Of a stretch of DNA of 64,000 nt, positions 13,101 to 27,900 are shown one piece after another. The stretch's first letter is position 1; each line of letters opens with the position of its first letter. The notes under the pieces are model-generated. The model saw only the letters and a list, made by a program, of their open reading frames with translations. It was not told the DNA's origin and did not search any database. The DNA comes from Helopsaltes ochotensis (lineage: Eukaryota; Chordata; Aves; Passeriformes; Locustellidae): the NCBI GenBank assembly GCA_013400155.1, contig VXBM01000537.1, positions 62,001 through 126,000 on the forward strand, in the 5' to 3' direction. The translations under genes and the position numbers were made by a program.

Positions 13101-15902
13101 GAAGGAACTTTCCTAAGGCAAACCTATGTGTTTACACAGCCCATCCAGTATTTGCTTTCTCCTACATTCAGACCTCATTGACTCAATTTCAGTGTGTGAT
13201 TCCAACCTCAGATGCTGTACAAAGCTGCCACGTTGCTGTTTATTTAGTACTTCAGACTCCAATCTCATCCTCAAATGGACTGCAAAACCTCCTGACTGAG
13301 CATGAGTGTGTTTGCACAGGAAATTCACCCTAAAGTCTTTGCCTGAAAAGGTCTTTCACTTTAAAAATCTTAAAATACAGAAAGAGCCTCCCATAAATCT
13401 GTGCTAAGTAAAAAAACTGTGGGTGCATAAAAAAAGTATTCACATGCAAATTCATGCTATAACAACAGCAAAGGCATGACAAACCTCAGTGTAAATTGCC
13501 CTTTTTTAAGAGCAGCTACTACAAGCAGGATTCCATCATAACTGTTGGAAGGTACAGCACATGGGAATATCCTGATTTCTGCCTAGGGCTTTGTGTCATG
13601 CAGAGGAACTATCCTTGTGCCTGTGGTCAGAAAAAAGAAATTCTGAATTTCTTTTTCTGCAGACAAGGTAGCAAAAGAACGGTAAGATTCAGATTCTTAA
13701 CCACTGAAGCCAGCAGTTGGTGGCTGATATTTAAAGAGCTCAATAGCCATCATGGACTTTTAAATTACTTTTAAAGATGTTTTGATGCAGGCAGTGCATC
13801 TAGTGATGATCAGATAGATCAGAAAAGGAAAAGTGCTCCAAGACAATAATGAGCAAAATGTGAGGACAGCTTTGCTTCAAAGCCTTGTCAGCTGTAAAGA
13901 AGGTTAAATGTTCTGTGACAAACTGAGAAAATAAGGGCAGCTAAGATATTACCAGCCTCTTTAGATTTAACCTCTTAAAGGGGAAACCAGAAGATAACTG
14001 GTATGTCACTTTCTGACTGTGTTTGTTAATACGTATTTCTTGGCTTAACTGGTTCTGTGTATTTTTTTTTAGCATAGCTAACCAAATGCTCAATTATCTT
14101 AAAAAAAAAAGAAGTGTTTTCTTAGTCAGTTGTGACAGATCGGTTCTCTAAGCACAAAAGTTCCCCAAAGCTTTGTTGTACTTCTGAGTTTTCTGGTCTC
14201 CGAATGTATTTCATTGTCAAGTGCTTGGAAACCACTTTGAAAACAAACAAACAAAACAGCTTAAGAAAAAAAAAAAATCAATAATCTTTTCAGCCTGCTT
14301 TCTGCCTGCAGTCTGATCTGACAGTCACAAGTCTTCAGATATGCTTTTTAAAAATGTCTATGAATTAAGGATTAGTTGCCATAGCTCTTACATATATAAT
14401 TCTGCTCCAGAAGTGATACCTGAAAAGAAATGGTTAAAAAGTCAGCTTATACAGAAGGTTTAGGAAACTAAGTGAAGAAGTGTAGATGAAACCATGAAAT
14501 CAGTAAAAATATGCATAGTAAATGCAAATGAAGAAGTCTCTTTGTCAATAAATTATCTCAAATTACAATTCATATTTTGCCTCCACAGCTAAAGGTGTCA
14601 TAGTAATTTACCATCAGATGGGATATTAAAAGCTCTCAGGGAAAATTATTGCATAGCATACCACCAAAATATTGTACAGAATGATAAGAGGCTGCATTTC
14701 TGGCAATATTAGACAGCTATCATCAAAATACTGTCAGGCAGAAATGCAGGTGCTATGTACGTGCCTAGATCAAACCTTGCTGGAAGAAAAATTACTCTGC
14801 TCAGTAGGTAGAGAAAGATAATTTTACTTGTCTCTGCTGAAAGATACAAATTCAACCTTCAAAGTGAAAGAAAACACACTTACATCCAGGTAAAAATGCA
14901 TATTACTGTTGCCAACTGAAAGCTTCCAAAAAAAATTCCCCTATCTGAAAAACCATGCCAGAAGTACACATTTCTGGGAAACCAAGCAAATGGCCAATAC
15001 AGCTGACAGTAAAGGCAATGAACACAGAAACAGAAGATGAACTGCCTTTCTTTAGGACAGATGATCCCACAAGCTTCAGTCTTTGACTTTTAAGCTTGCT
15101 GAGTAATTAAAAAAAATATTTATTTGAGGGAGAGGGAGCTTGGCTCCCTTTAAATAGAGTACATTCTTCTACCTCCTTGAAAAAAATTTCCGAAGTTGAG
15201 ACAAAAATCTCTAGTAATGCAGGCTTTCCCTCTCTGTTTTATAACATGGCACCATTCCACTTTATAAAAGATTTGCAGGACATGAATCACCAAAACTCGT
15301 TTATAAACGGAGACTGAGTCCCATTTGGGAATCTGGCTTTCCCCAGTACTGAGGAATTAATTAAAAATCTGCTATTTCTCTTTATGAAAGCTGATAAAAT
15401 AATTCAAATTTCCTATCTGCACCAAATGTCTTCTAATCTGCAGCGGAAGAAAAGAAAACAAAGACAGGGTGTTAATGTATTATTCAGTAAATGTGCAGGA
15501 GTACAGAAGGCCAAACTTTCAGTCCTATGAGACATTTGTTTTGTTGGGGTCTTTTTGCTGTCAAGCACAAGAAGAAAAATTCCCTCCTCGCTGCTTCCTC
15601 TAGCTGCCAAACTGCAGCATCTACCTCTGAGATACTGGAAAGCCACTGCAGTTAATCTTGTAGGCACTCCAGCCTGCCTCTGCAAGATGAAGTGAGAAGT
15701 CAGGATACAACACAAGCTCAACGCAAAGATCAACATTTCAGCATTTCATTTTCAAAGCTCCTAGCCTCAAGCACCACCTACAGAGGCAAGTATTTTAGCA
15801 AGAAATTTTACCAAGAAGGGCAAAAGTGCACCCCAGTAAGTATGTCACCTGTCTCAACTTCTAAGGCCAACTTGCAATTGCACCTGAATTACAGTATTTT
15901 CA

Positions 15903-15960
<58 letters not shown>

Positions 15961-18900
15961 NNNNNNNNNNNNNNNNNNNNNNNNNNNNNNNNNNNNNNNN
16001 NNNNNNNNNNNNNNNNNNNNNNNTTTGCATAAGAACTTCTACTTTGCAATGACATGAGATGACAAATTCATGAACAAGTGCCACAATTTTAGGATGATTT
16101 TATGAAAGCATTAAGTACTTGTTGGACAGCACAACATACACACACACACAGAAACTGACACCCTCAGGATTTTTGTTTTGAAAGAAAGGAAAATATGTAG
16201 CAGAAGCAGATATCAAATACTTTGATGATAACAATGTATACAATTTTGAGATGGATTTGGAAAGAACAGTGGAATACTTCTTCATGTTATTCATGTAAAC
16301 AAAAAACCCCCACCAAACATGAACAACACAGAGATCACTGAGAAGAATACGCCTGTTGGGACCGATGAGCTGGAGTCCAAAAAGCACCGTGGTACTGAAG
16401 AGGTGGAGCAGTCAGGCAGAGCAGTAGACTGAAAGGGCAATACAAAGCAAAGAAAGACCATAGGAACTGATGATTGTTTTTTCTATCACAATCAAAAGGT
16501 AACTATATATTAGCTGAATTTTCTTGTTTTACAAGCAAAATATACATTTTGCACATTTTACCTTTTATTCTCACTGATTTATGCCTGTTTTCAAATTAAA
16601 CTTTATGCTAATTTAAAAACTCTTAGTCCTACTAGAGTAATTTTTTTCACGCGCTGTTCAGAGTACCCCCCACAAGAGCAGTTCCTAAGCCAGACATTAC
16701 ATTTAATGTTCCTAGCATGAGATTTTCAGAGGAATGAGGACACTTTCAAAGGAAAATTGGATGTTTCACTCCTGATTTTGGAAGTCCTTGCATAGCAATT
16801 AGTCATCAAGTACATGTTTAAATGCAAGCACACCAATGACTACTAGGAGCACAGAACTGCTATCCAGATGGTAACAACAAAAAACAAACTCTTCTGAGAA
16901 ACACAGTGAACCCAAATACTACCAAAAATAGACTAAATATGTTTCAGGATATTTGCAAGCCTGCTCATGATTTATTGTCGTTACATACTAGGACAATATT
17001 ATTATAGATTACCCCTAGGTTTTATTATACATCAGAAAAGGCACGCTACAAAGGTCTGGACTGCAGTACAGTGAAGGTTGACTTGACTGTGCAGCCATTT
17101 CCTCAGCAGGGTTTCTCCATCCAGCTGCTGAGTTTCACCAAGTTTATAAGGACACGGTATGCTGAGATCTCACCTCCTTGTCCTGACTGAAGTGAATCTG
17201 AGCAGTGTGTTCAAAGGTTACTGCAAGGGTGAGGGGACAGACAACACATTATCAGATAAGCCCAGCTTCCTTAGGAAGTCAGCTCAAATTAACAAGCACA
17301 GATTCTTCTGCCATAGAGGTGCAGATGGAAAACACCTAATCATCTGAACAAAGAACAAAGTAAAGGGGTGAAGGTTAAGGGATACTATTGGCCAAAAGAG
17401 AATTTTTGATCTTCTAGGTTATTGTGCTGTGCAGGAGAAGGAAGCAGCTCAGAGTCACTTGCATGCTTATGTTTTAACCCATTCAAAAATTTTCTTGGTG
17501 CTTACTACAACTGGCAAATTAATATTGTATGGAGATGAAGGATATACTTTTATAAATCTGATTCAGCTACACACATTTCCTGATATGCTTGAATTTGTTG
17601 ACCTCATGATCGACACACTTCCTTGAATTCTTGTGGCTTGCAAGACAGCATGGAACAAGCGCAGTGAGCAAATGCACACAAGTCTGATTACTAAAAAATA
17701 TCTCTTATCATGACTCCAATGGTTACCCATTATGCCTTTTCAATACTTAATACAGGTGCAAAGCATAGAAAAAAATCCATCTGTTTTTTTTTTTTTTGCA
17801 GTACATAAAACAAGAATCCAAATGAAAACACACAAAGGTGTGTGTTTCACCCACTTCTCTGGTGCTTATTGTATTTTACTGACACATTAACTGGAAGAAA
17901 ACATAATCCAATTATTTCAAAACACATTTCAGTTTTGGAGGATACTGTTAGCCACTGTGTAGTTCTCAAAACAGCATGTCTTCAGAGGAAAATGTCATTT
18001 GCCTACATTGTCAACTGCACTTTATTCAATGTCAGGTTAAAGGGCCAGACCACATCCCTCAGACTTTACAATGACTGCAGAATAAAATTGCTGCTCCTTA
18101 GAAGAGTCATGTTATCTGTATAATTCTGTCCCTGCCGGTTCTCTTTAGCTCATATGGCCTTATGAACTCATAAACATTAAAGAAGTTGACTTTATTAATG
18201 AGAGTTTATTTTCCTTTATCTGGAAATTTACAAAAACTTATTTTGAACTATATGACCTTTAATCTTCTTTCCATCACAGGAAAAGCCTAATTAGTTTTAT
18301 AAGTGAACACTGGTAATTACTGAAGCAATTCCAAGTGTGTTTCTTTAAAAACCGGCAATGACCCAATGATTGTAATCCTTCATTGTTTACAATAAAACCT
18401 GTGGTATTCAAATTATTTTTAAGATACAATGAACCAAATCCAAAGAAAGTCTCTCTTCACGTGTACAAGGAGCACATAAATAGATCAAATGCTGAAATGC
18501 AGCTTTCACATTAAATAATATATTGAGAGTAAAGAGCAAGAGTTATGTGATATCCTTTTAGAGTGAATGTAAGGAATGAGAGTCACTTACGAGAAATAAA
18601 TTGATTTTTTTTACTAATCAAGGAAATGAGCAATTCCTGAAACTATAGATCTATATTTTCTGACAAATTCCTGTTGTGCTAATCTTTACTGAGACTAAAA
18701 GCTCTCATGACCTGTTGTAGCTCCTCTCTTAATAAGTAACTGACAGATCACATGAAGACATACTGCAGCATGTTATCAAGTATGACCACCCTTCCACTGG
18801 AGTGGGCAAACACTTTCCACACACAAGTAGGCCCTCAATGCTGCCATTCCTCTTCCAATCTTGACAAAGGAGGAAGGTGTACAATATAGTAGCACATTAT

Positions 18901-21900
18901 CAGAACAAGTCAGTCCATGTGTAATTACATAGCAGTTGTATTTCCCTCATTTATTTGCTTCACATGCTGTTTTAATTGTACTTTTTTCCCCCTGGACTTT
19001 TTCACTTACGTACATAAACATGCAGATCCCTCCTTTTAAGGTGGCAAAGTGTGGGAATTAAGTACTCAGAAATACAGACTTCTACAGCCGATATAAATCA
19101 GAGCTGGTCTCTTTCCTAATTAATGCATAGACATGGGCTATATGAAATTAATATTAACCATGCACTTCATGCATGGACTCACTCTTATGCCTGCTTATGA
19201 TACCAGTACTCCCTCATTCTCTTGCTGCTCACAGCTTTCACTGGAGCCAGGGACCCAGATAGGGTCTGGGTATACAGGCACACTAATCCAGCTTTCTGAG
19301 GGCAACACTACTCCTCCTTTTCTGCTCTGCTCCTCTCAAAGAGTTCCCTGCAAAATGCTTATGGTCCACTTGTAGATCTTGCATAGCAGCACAGCAACCC
19401 AGTGCCTCAATATAAACTGACTATTTCATGTTATTTTTTTCTACCCATCTAACAGACTTTGATGCTGCCAAGAAACATATAGCCTCACCCCAGTTTTAGT
19501 GTGCTCCTTCACATAACACTTCCTTAAGTGTATTGCCCTAACTGAAACAGACGACCTATTGTAATGCCAAAGGCACAAGATGTAATTGTTTTGCAAGTAA
19601 ATTAACACCCAGCTTTCTGTTTCCAAAAATTTAGACTAATCATTCAGTTTAGGCAACACTGTCTAAAACAAAAACATGAAGGAAAGTTCAAATTTTGCTA
19701 AATGGATGCAAATAAAATTCAAAGATAGACTGAAATCTCTCAGTCCACAAAAAAAGATGCTAAAAAATACAATGCAAATAAAATTCAAAGATAGACTGAA
19801 ATCTCTCAGTCCACAAAAAAAGATGCTAAAAAATCCAATGCTTTTCAGAATAATCTAAATGAGAAGATTATTCAGTTTCTTAATTATTTATTTCTTAATA
19901 ATCTAAATCCATATTTTGGCTGTTGGCTGGGTTTTTCTATTTTAGAAAATTTCACTGTTTTCTTTGATGTAAAAAAACCTAGCAGCCCTTTAGGTCTCTC
20001 CTTTCATGGAGGGTTTCAGAATAGAAAATACTCCTATAAAAGCACTTTGCAAGGATGTTGTCCTGGTTTCAACATAAATAAATTTGATAAAATAGCAAAG
20101 CAAACTCTGCAGCATTAAAATAATGCTCAGAAAAAGAAACAAAGCAATGAAGATACGAACATTTTAAAATAATACACACAATGGCTAGGATCCATGGGTT
20201 TTATTGCTGTAAAATAAAATAATGCTTTTCTGCAATTTCTTTTAGAAGTTAAGAAAAACAGAGAATTGTGTCCCACTTTCACATGACCATCATTACAGCA
20301 TCTATAGCTTGCATCTACCTCTTCTCCCTCAATCCTCCCTTGAAAGTGAGATTCACCTCCTGAAGTTCTCTATTTTCTTCTCTTCTGAAGGGTGACTATA
20401 AAAAAGGGCTGAGGAGAGGAAAAAACAACCTTGGATTTTACACACATAATTCATTTCAACTTTTCTATCTATGTTTAACAGGGTTCTTCCTTCCTGCTAT
20501 TATTAGTAAATCTCACAGTTTACTTCTCTCAGTATTGAGCTGGCAGATAAAGCTCAAAAGAAGAAGAATTTCTTACTTATTAGCTTCTGACACCAATAAA
20601 TTCTGTATACCTACACAGTAGAATGGAAAAACCTCTTCCTGTGGAAGGTTTTTCATCACATTTTTCATGCATTGTTGCTGATATGTTTAACTTTTTTTGT
20701 TTCACAAGTCAGCAACGAAGCAGCTATTGTTTCCAAAGTGCTGAGCAAGTCTGATTGCGGGAGCAAGAGACGTGCAACAATTCTTAATAGTCTCTCTGGT
20801 GGCTGCAGATTGAGGCGGCCAGACATGGAGAAAAGGCAGGGGCAAGGGGAACCTGAAGAGCTGGAGAACTGGAGAACTAAAATCTGAGTGTAGTTATATG
20901 AATCATATGTTCTGTTTCAGTTTCTTTTTAGTTTCTATTCCAGTGTTCTATTCCTTAGGAAAAATTCTGCTCTTCACAAATCTAGTGAGGTCCATCCAGA
21001 CACAGTGCACATGATGCACAAGGCCAAGCACATCCTTACAAGTTTACCTGTCCAAATCCAGAACCTTTAATTTTATGGTATAAAACACCAACAAATAATA
21101 TTTTCTTCCTTGTGTGAAATATTCTTTTCCAAAAGCTTGTGCCAATCTCACCATGCAGCAAGTCATTATAACTCAAAGAGCATTATACAAATAGCACCAC
21201 CTCAAACACCTTTGCAGAGTACTCTGCTTTTCCCATTTCTGCAACTTTCCACACTAAATTCACAGAATTGACATATGGACTATAAATGCAAAACATATTT
21301 AGATGCCAATACATATGCCCCATGGATATAAGTATTTTACTTTAGAATATTATATACAGAAAATAAGCAGAGGAGCTTAAAAAGATCAGATACCTATCTA
21401 GGTATTAGGAATGTAAGTGACAAATAGCTTATTTTGTCAAAAACTACAATTTAAAAAACTAAAACCAAACCAAAACAAGTGACTATCATTAAATATGGCA
21501 AAAATTAATGGTCATTTCTTCAAAAGAAGAGATCGAGTGGGGCAATTCTTACCAATACTTGTTAAATTCTTGAAGTGATCAGCTCATCAAAAAGCTGCGT
21601 TTCGATTGCAGCATCTTATTCACCTTAGTCGTCAGGTGTCACAAAACAAGCTGCTAAATGCTATCAGAGGTCTCCTGTGTCCTCTGAGGAGAGGGAATGT
21701 CACAGACAAGGAGTGCTGCTCATGACTAACTCACTGCAGATTTATGCAAGATAATAAGCCTCAGTAACTACATATATACACATATTGCTCTGGAATTTGC
21801 AAAGACATAAGTATATGACTAATTCTAACTTATGAATGAAGGTATGCACACACTCACATTTGCACTGTTGGCAGCAGCCCAACCACAGGAGCTTTTCCTT

Positions 21901-24900
21901 AGCTTTCTGCAGAGGAGAACTGAATGCTGAACTGGGCAGTCACACGAAGCACCTGAAGTTGAAAGACTCAAATATAAACCATTGCCAAAAATGTTACACT
22001 TGAGGATCACTCAGAAAAGATGTGAAATTATAAGTATACGTTCTGTGTTTGAGTATGTGGAGAGGAAAATTAACACTATTTTGCTGAAAGTCTGTTAGTG
22101 ACCTAATTCTACGGTAGCTATTGTAATGCTGAGTACTTGCTCCCATTTCTGTCTGCAGTAATCACTGCCTAAATTCCAACCCAGAGCTACCTACTGATTA
22201 GCAAGCACGCATACACCAGGGCAAAAGTATAGCAGAAAAGAACCTAGCATTTTCAAGGATACATTCTTTGCATATTAACTCCAGCTGCACCATTCATTAG
22301 TTGAAATATGAGGAAGGAAGAAGAAAACGTTCAATTTTCAAAGTATCAGTTATCACAGCTCAAGCAACTAAATACATAAAAGATATTGAAAACAAAAGTT
22401 CAAACAACTTTTTCTGTATGGATCAAACTACCTTACAAAAGCCGTTGATCCAAAAACATAAGAGAAAAACTAGCCATTCATTAGCAGTGGACACGGTTTC
22501 ATCCAGTACAAAGTGGATTTATACTCAGGATCAAATTATTACTTTGAACAGTTTGTTCAAAGTTGCAAAGGCTAACACAATGCAACTATTTAGTTCAGAG
22601 AGGTTACTTGGTCACAGTTCTCAACTACCTACACAGAGAAAGGATTTAAACTTAGCCCCCCATAAAAAGACACGAGAGGAAATGCCCTGTAGTAGACCTC
22701 CACTGAAAAGTGAATGTTGTGAAAAGTAAAACTAACTAAGTATTGGCAAATAAGATTGATATATTACTAAGAAATTCTAAATAGGGGTTCAATGCAAGTC
22801 TTCCTATATTAAAGCCATTAGTTCACATTATTCCAATATAAGACTAGATTAGCACAAATCATGCACAGATCTCACTTTAATAAGGATTTTAATGGTGAAG
22901 GAAGACAATATGCAAGGGACAAAATACAGACTTTGAAGTAAGACTAAAAATAAGGGTCACATAACATCTTGCTGGATTTACATCCAGACTGATCCTCTCT
23001 TTTAAAATATGTGGCAACATTTGGTCAACAATTTCCCATCATCTTGATAAAAGAAACAGACCAATCATATTTAATTTGGAGAAGGCTGTTCTACGTGTGG
23101 AATTGTGACAATGCTGGTTTAGTAGATGAAACATCAGTTACGTGCCTTGAGACCTGTGCACTAAAGACTTTCCACAGCCACGACCTTTGGAAATGTGTGG
23201 AGCAGGGGGAGGGAGGACAAAAGGAAAAGGAACAGGTAGACTCTAGGGAACAGATATTATTATCCTCACAACCAGGAGGAGCCCTAAAAGAGTTTGACAT
23301 TTATGTTCACCTGACTCACACAGTACTTCAATTCTTGTTGCATGTAACTCAAGACAACACTGACGTTTGCAATATAAATAAAATCAATCACTTTTTCTTT
23401 TCTTTCACCTCCTCTCTTTTTTTCTGCCTAGGATTAAACATCAGAAGCTTATCTCCTTAGTTTTAGCTCCAGAGTAGCTGTAAAAACCTCAGAGGTCACA
23501 CATCTCTTGCCGCAAGTACTGAACTTGATCCAAAACATGAATTATTGTGAAAATTAGTTATAATTGGAATACTTATAACTTACATTCACCCTCTGGGCTT
23601 CAGAATCTGCAAAAACTCCACCTATGATACTGACCATTATAATTTTCTTCCAAATTTCATTTGATTTAGGAAGCATTTTTACCCTGCAGTAATATAAAAA
23701 CCAATTATTTGAAAAAGATATATTTGAAGCTCTGTCCTCACTGATTTTATACTCAAGAGAGGCCAATAGATCACCCAGTTCAAGAAGGGCAAAACCATGG
23801 TCTGCCATACAAACATAGTTACATCATATGATGAGCAGCACCACTCTCTTGACACACGAGCTTCTGGATGACTGTGCTAAGTCTTGTTTGGAAAGGAAAA
23901 GGGCTGCCAGGCTAAGGCAGATACCACCAAATAACCCCAAAAGGCAACTGCCTGCCCAGACCTGCCCCATGCTGAGCAGAGCCAAGACTCTTTCAGTTGT
24001 CCAAATTTCCCTTTTCTCTGGATTCTCCAACATTTGTAGGATGTACAACTCTCAAACATGTGCGTAATGTGAAATGCAGCAAATAATGGTACACAAATAT
24101 GAATATCAGATACTCTCAGACCACCCTGATGGACTGCAGTGTGGAGATGTCTTCACCCACAGCCCAAATGCTGCAGTTGGGCTCACCTTCACACTGTTTG
24201 AGATCACCCTGAGTCTGGGTCACCATCTGGCTCCAAAACAGCTTTTTCTGTGCTTCTGTGTTCAAAGTGTTTGAAATAAAGAAAGAGCAATTTTTAAAGC
24301 TTTAGGCTGAAACTTGTGTCATGCCCAAGGGCACAATGTGGGGGGCATTCAAGGGCATCAAGCCAGCTGGGAGAGAGCTGGCTTGCTCTGCTCACCACCC
24401 TAGCCAACCTTGCCATAGGCCATACCCACACCATCCATAAAAAAATGCTTAACTGTGCCTGAGTTACATACAGCCAACTGAGCCTGCATTTCCCCTTGGA
24501 GGGAAGTAACTGATTTATTCAGGGAACAAAACTAGTTTAAGTGGATGGCTGAGGCCCAGAAGTAAAACATGGACCATTTCTGAGCCAGATTGACAGTGTA
24601 AACCACCCTCAACCACCCCTGTTACTTGTACTTTTATTATACCTTTAAGCAACTTGTGCAATAATGACAAAATTATGCAAGCATAAGAAACATTCCAGCA
24701 TACTTTTCAGACAGTGTTTATCACTTAAAGAAAACACTCAAATACATTGCTTTATTTAAATTTCATGATTACGCACTACGAATTACCAGGCAACCTTGAT
24801 ATGAAATTATCAAGGTTCAGTAAATATTATAAAGCTGTTATCAGTGCAGCTGTAGGTACAAAGCAAGCAAAATGCATACCTCTACTTCTGGAATATATGT

Positions 24901-27900
24901 ATATTCCGAAAGAAAGTACTTTTTGACTGATAATCAAAATGCAGTAAGCTATACTGGCAGAGAACACTAGCATAACATTACTCATCAATATAGAGCCATC
25001 CCCCTCCAAAACAATGCCCCCCCCCCCCCAAAAAAAATCAACCCCAAAAAAACTCCACCAAAAACTAAACAACACCCCACAATCATTTTCTAACCAATGA
25101 TACTGTATCACTGAAACTGGCTGACTGGGGAGAGAATGCTGCATCATAAAATCAACCTCAAGAAAGCACTACTTTATCTACTTAAGGAAATTTCAGGAGA
25201 CTGAGGCTGGCTGAAAGGCTGTGCTTTTGGTTTTGCAGGAAACTGCCCCTGAATTGCTGGGTATACAGATGAGAAAGGAGACTGCCCCCTGACAACACAT
25301 GGCCCAATAGAGGGGGGAGGTGGTGCTAAAACCAACCTGCCAGCACAGCTGTCCATCCTCTGCTGTGGGCTATGCTGAGGGTCTGATTTTTGGCAGGGTA
25401 GGAAGCGAGGCAGAAGGAGCAGGGAATGGCCACAGTGCTGTCCTTATTTCCATGACATGTGCTTTTATAACTTGTGCTCCCTGAGGTAAAAGGCACAATT
25501 TGGACTCGACAGCTGACAACTCAGCAGTTCTCTGCCAGTGGGATAAGGGAAAGCTGGTTCTGTTGTAGCAACAGTTGACCTCACTCCAGTGCCAGCTCCA
25601 GACAGTGCATGGAAAGGAGGGGGGACATATGCCCTTCAAAACCTTACACCCTGACCAACATTCATACCAATGGCTTAGGAGTTATTTTTAGCCTGAGCAT
25701 TTTCTGCTTACAGTGAAACCTGCTACTAGGAATGATTCCAAGAGACAGCAGCAGGGAAAGGCAGACAGCAGCAAAGTGGCAAAAGCCTCTGTTGAGCTTC
25801 TGGTGCTCGCAGGAGTTCAAGAACCTTACGGACACACAGCAGCAGGGCTCCCACTGTTTGTAAATGTAGGGACTGAAAATTTTCCAGAAGGAGGACAGCA
25901 GCGAGCAGCAGAAAAATGATGATGTATATGAAAAACAGTCCCCGGATATATTTCTCAGGGACAGATAAGAACTTCCAAAGACCATTTATTTTAATTAAAA
26001 TCTGTTAGTTTGTTAGCCAGTAAGGAAGGAAGGCAAAGAACACATGGGACTTCTGTGTTTTCTTGTGATAAGATATCCCTAGATGTCCCTCAATCCCTCA
26101 AATTACAGGTAAAAAAATAGGTCTGTTCATCTAGGAATTTATATGGCCCTCATCATTGCCATGCTAATGACTCTGAAAGAAATCCATATGATTCTGGAAG
26201 ATGATCCCTGAAGACATTTAAGCACATATAAAACCCAAATTTTTGATGCTTCAACCTAAAAGAGACATGTTCGAAAATCTCACTTAGCTGCAAATATTAT
26301 TTGCTGGGTATTATTACTTAGCTGGTAAATATTAGAGAGGAAAAAAAAAATAAAAGGAGAGGTGATGATAAATTTTGTAGGCATCAGCATGCATAGATGC
26401 AGTCTCATCTTTGACAGGGCCATACCATTTGCCTGATGCTTAAACACTCAAGATTCACAAAGCAATTACTCCTTGCTTGTATCTGCTGATAAAATGAGCA
26501 CAGAACCAAAGAATCGGGTTCCAAAGAAAAAAGCAGTTACTTTTTTTTAAAGACATAGGGGGGGAAAGCAGCAGGAATGTTTCCCTTTTTGAGGCAACCC
26601 AAGTCACTGCAGCACTTGGGAGAGTATCAGAAACACCTCAGGCTACTCAAAGTGACAGATGAGTCAGGATGAAGACTCCTACAGCCCTTCTGTCGATGGT
26701 ATTTCTCTCTGAAGCTTAAGTAACCAGTGTAACACTCATGCTCATGTCCTTGTGAGAGGGCACTCACTGGAAGTGCAGGATCGTGGTCTCCACATCTTGG
26801 TCCCAAGGATTTTTTTCATCTTTTACATTAAACTGTGTATGGAACAAAATGTATCAACCCGCTTCGGAGCATAGAGCACTTCTCAAGTCTTATCTAGAAG
26901 CACTTATTTTTCTTATTTTTAGATAGAAATTTGATGCCTACCAGTCAAGAAGTAATCATAACTATATCTCAGGGGAAAAGAAAAACATAATCCATCTGCA
27001 TCAGCCTTGTGATATATGGCACTCTGCAAGACAGAGTCAGAAATTACAAACATCTAGGCTGTTTAATACATCTTTAAATATATTTTTTCATAAAGCACAA
27101 AATTTGTTGTCAGACACTCATTGGATTAAGCAATCCAACACTCATACGTTAAAAGAGCTGTTTCTAATGCATTTAGAGATTGTGTTCTAGCATTACCTAT
27201 GTTAATAAATTCAGGTATTTTTTACACATTTTCTAAAGCTCTGAGCTGCATGATGCTGACACAGATGTGACCTTATAGCCAGAGATTGTAACTCAACAAG
27301 TACTTGAAATTGAAGTCCTATATACCTGTTAGAGTAGCAGCAGCAGCTTTGCCACTTGTGAAAAAGTCTTCCTCTCTTTGAGAAGAGCATCTCTGCCCAT
27401 ATGGCTGTTCCCGTGTACTCCTGATTTGTCTTCAGCAAGTCTGTGAGAATGCCCTCACCTAAAGGTTAAGTCTCTCCCTTTCCTCAGCACACCTGTAAAG
27501 GAATTTTTCACAATCTAACTCACAGATAATGTTTGCCACTGGTTGCTCAAGGTGACTAAAGTGGTGTGTTTGGAGAGTGCACAATGGAAACTGTTATCTA
27601 GTAATGCTGATAAAAGTTTGAATAGGTGAAACAGCAATAAGATGAAAGGATGCAAAGACTTAGTAAACAGAAAGCAAACAAAATCAGGTGATCTACTGAC
27701 TCCCTAAAAATAATATTCCAAACCAGCTCCAACTTTGTGATTTTTAAGCTTTCCTTTTGTGAGCTTCTGCAACATTTTCCAGGGTAGATCACAGCCCTGC
27801 AGTCCACTAGTCCACTAATCTGTCTTTTCTTAGACCTCTCCAAAGAAACCTGCAGACCCATCTCCAGCTAATGGCCAGCAACTCATGTTAAGAAATAACA

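Noticed and set aside
15413..15736. Minus-strand open frame beginning MLIFALSLCCILTSHFIL, first considered as the LIFR signal-peptide exon
   Set aside because: A phase-1 donor is possible but weak (GTAGAT), two short out-of-frame ATGs precede it, and the exon at 9585-9739 has far better splice sites, phase and leader design.
15692..16057. Open frame of poly-Phe (plus) or poly-Lys (minus) across the 63-base gap
   Set aside because: Produced by a homopolymer plus N.
22301..23460. Plus-strand frames of 142 and 149 residues in LIFR intron 1
   Set aside because: No recognisable domain, no clear splice or promoter context, and composition like the intron. They could be revisited with expression data.
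23554..23808. Minus-strand frame ending near a perfect GTAAGT with a signal-like segment (KKIIMVSIIGGVFA)
   Set aside because: Its donor gives phase 0, which cannot join the phase-1 acceptor of LIFR exon 3, and no partner exon was found.
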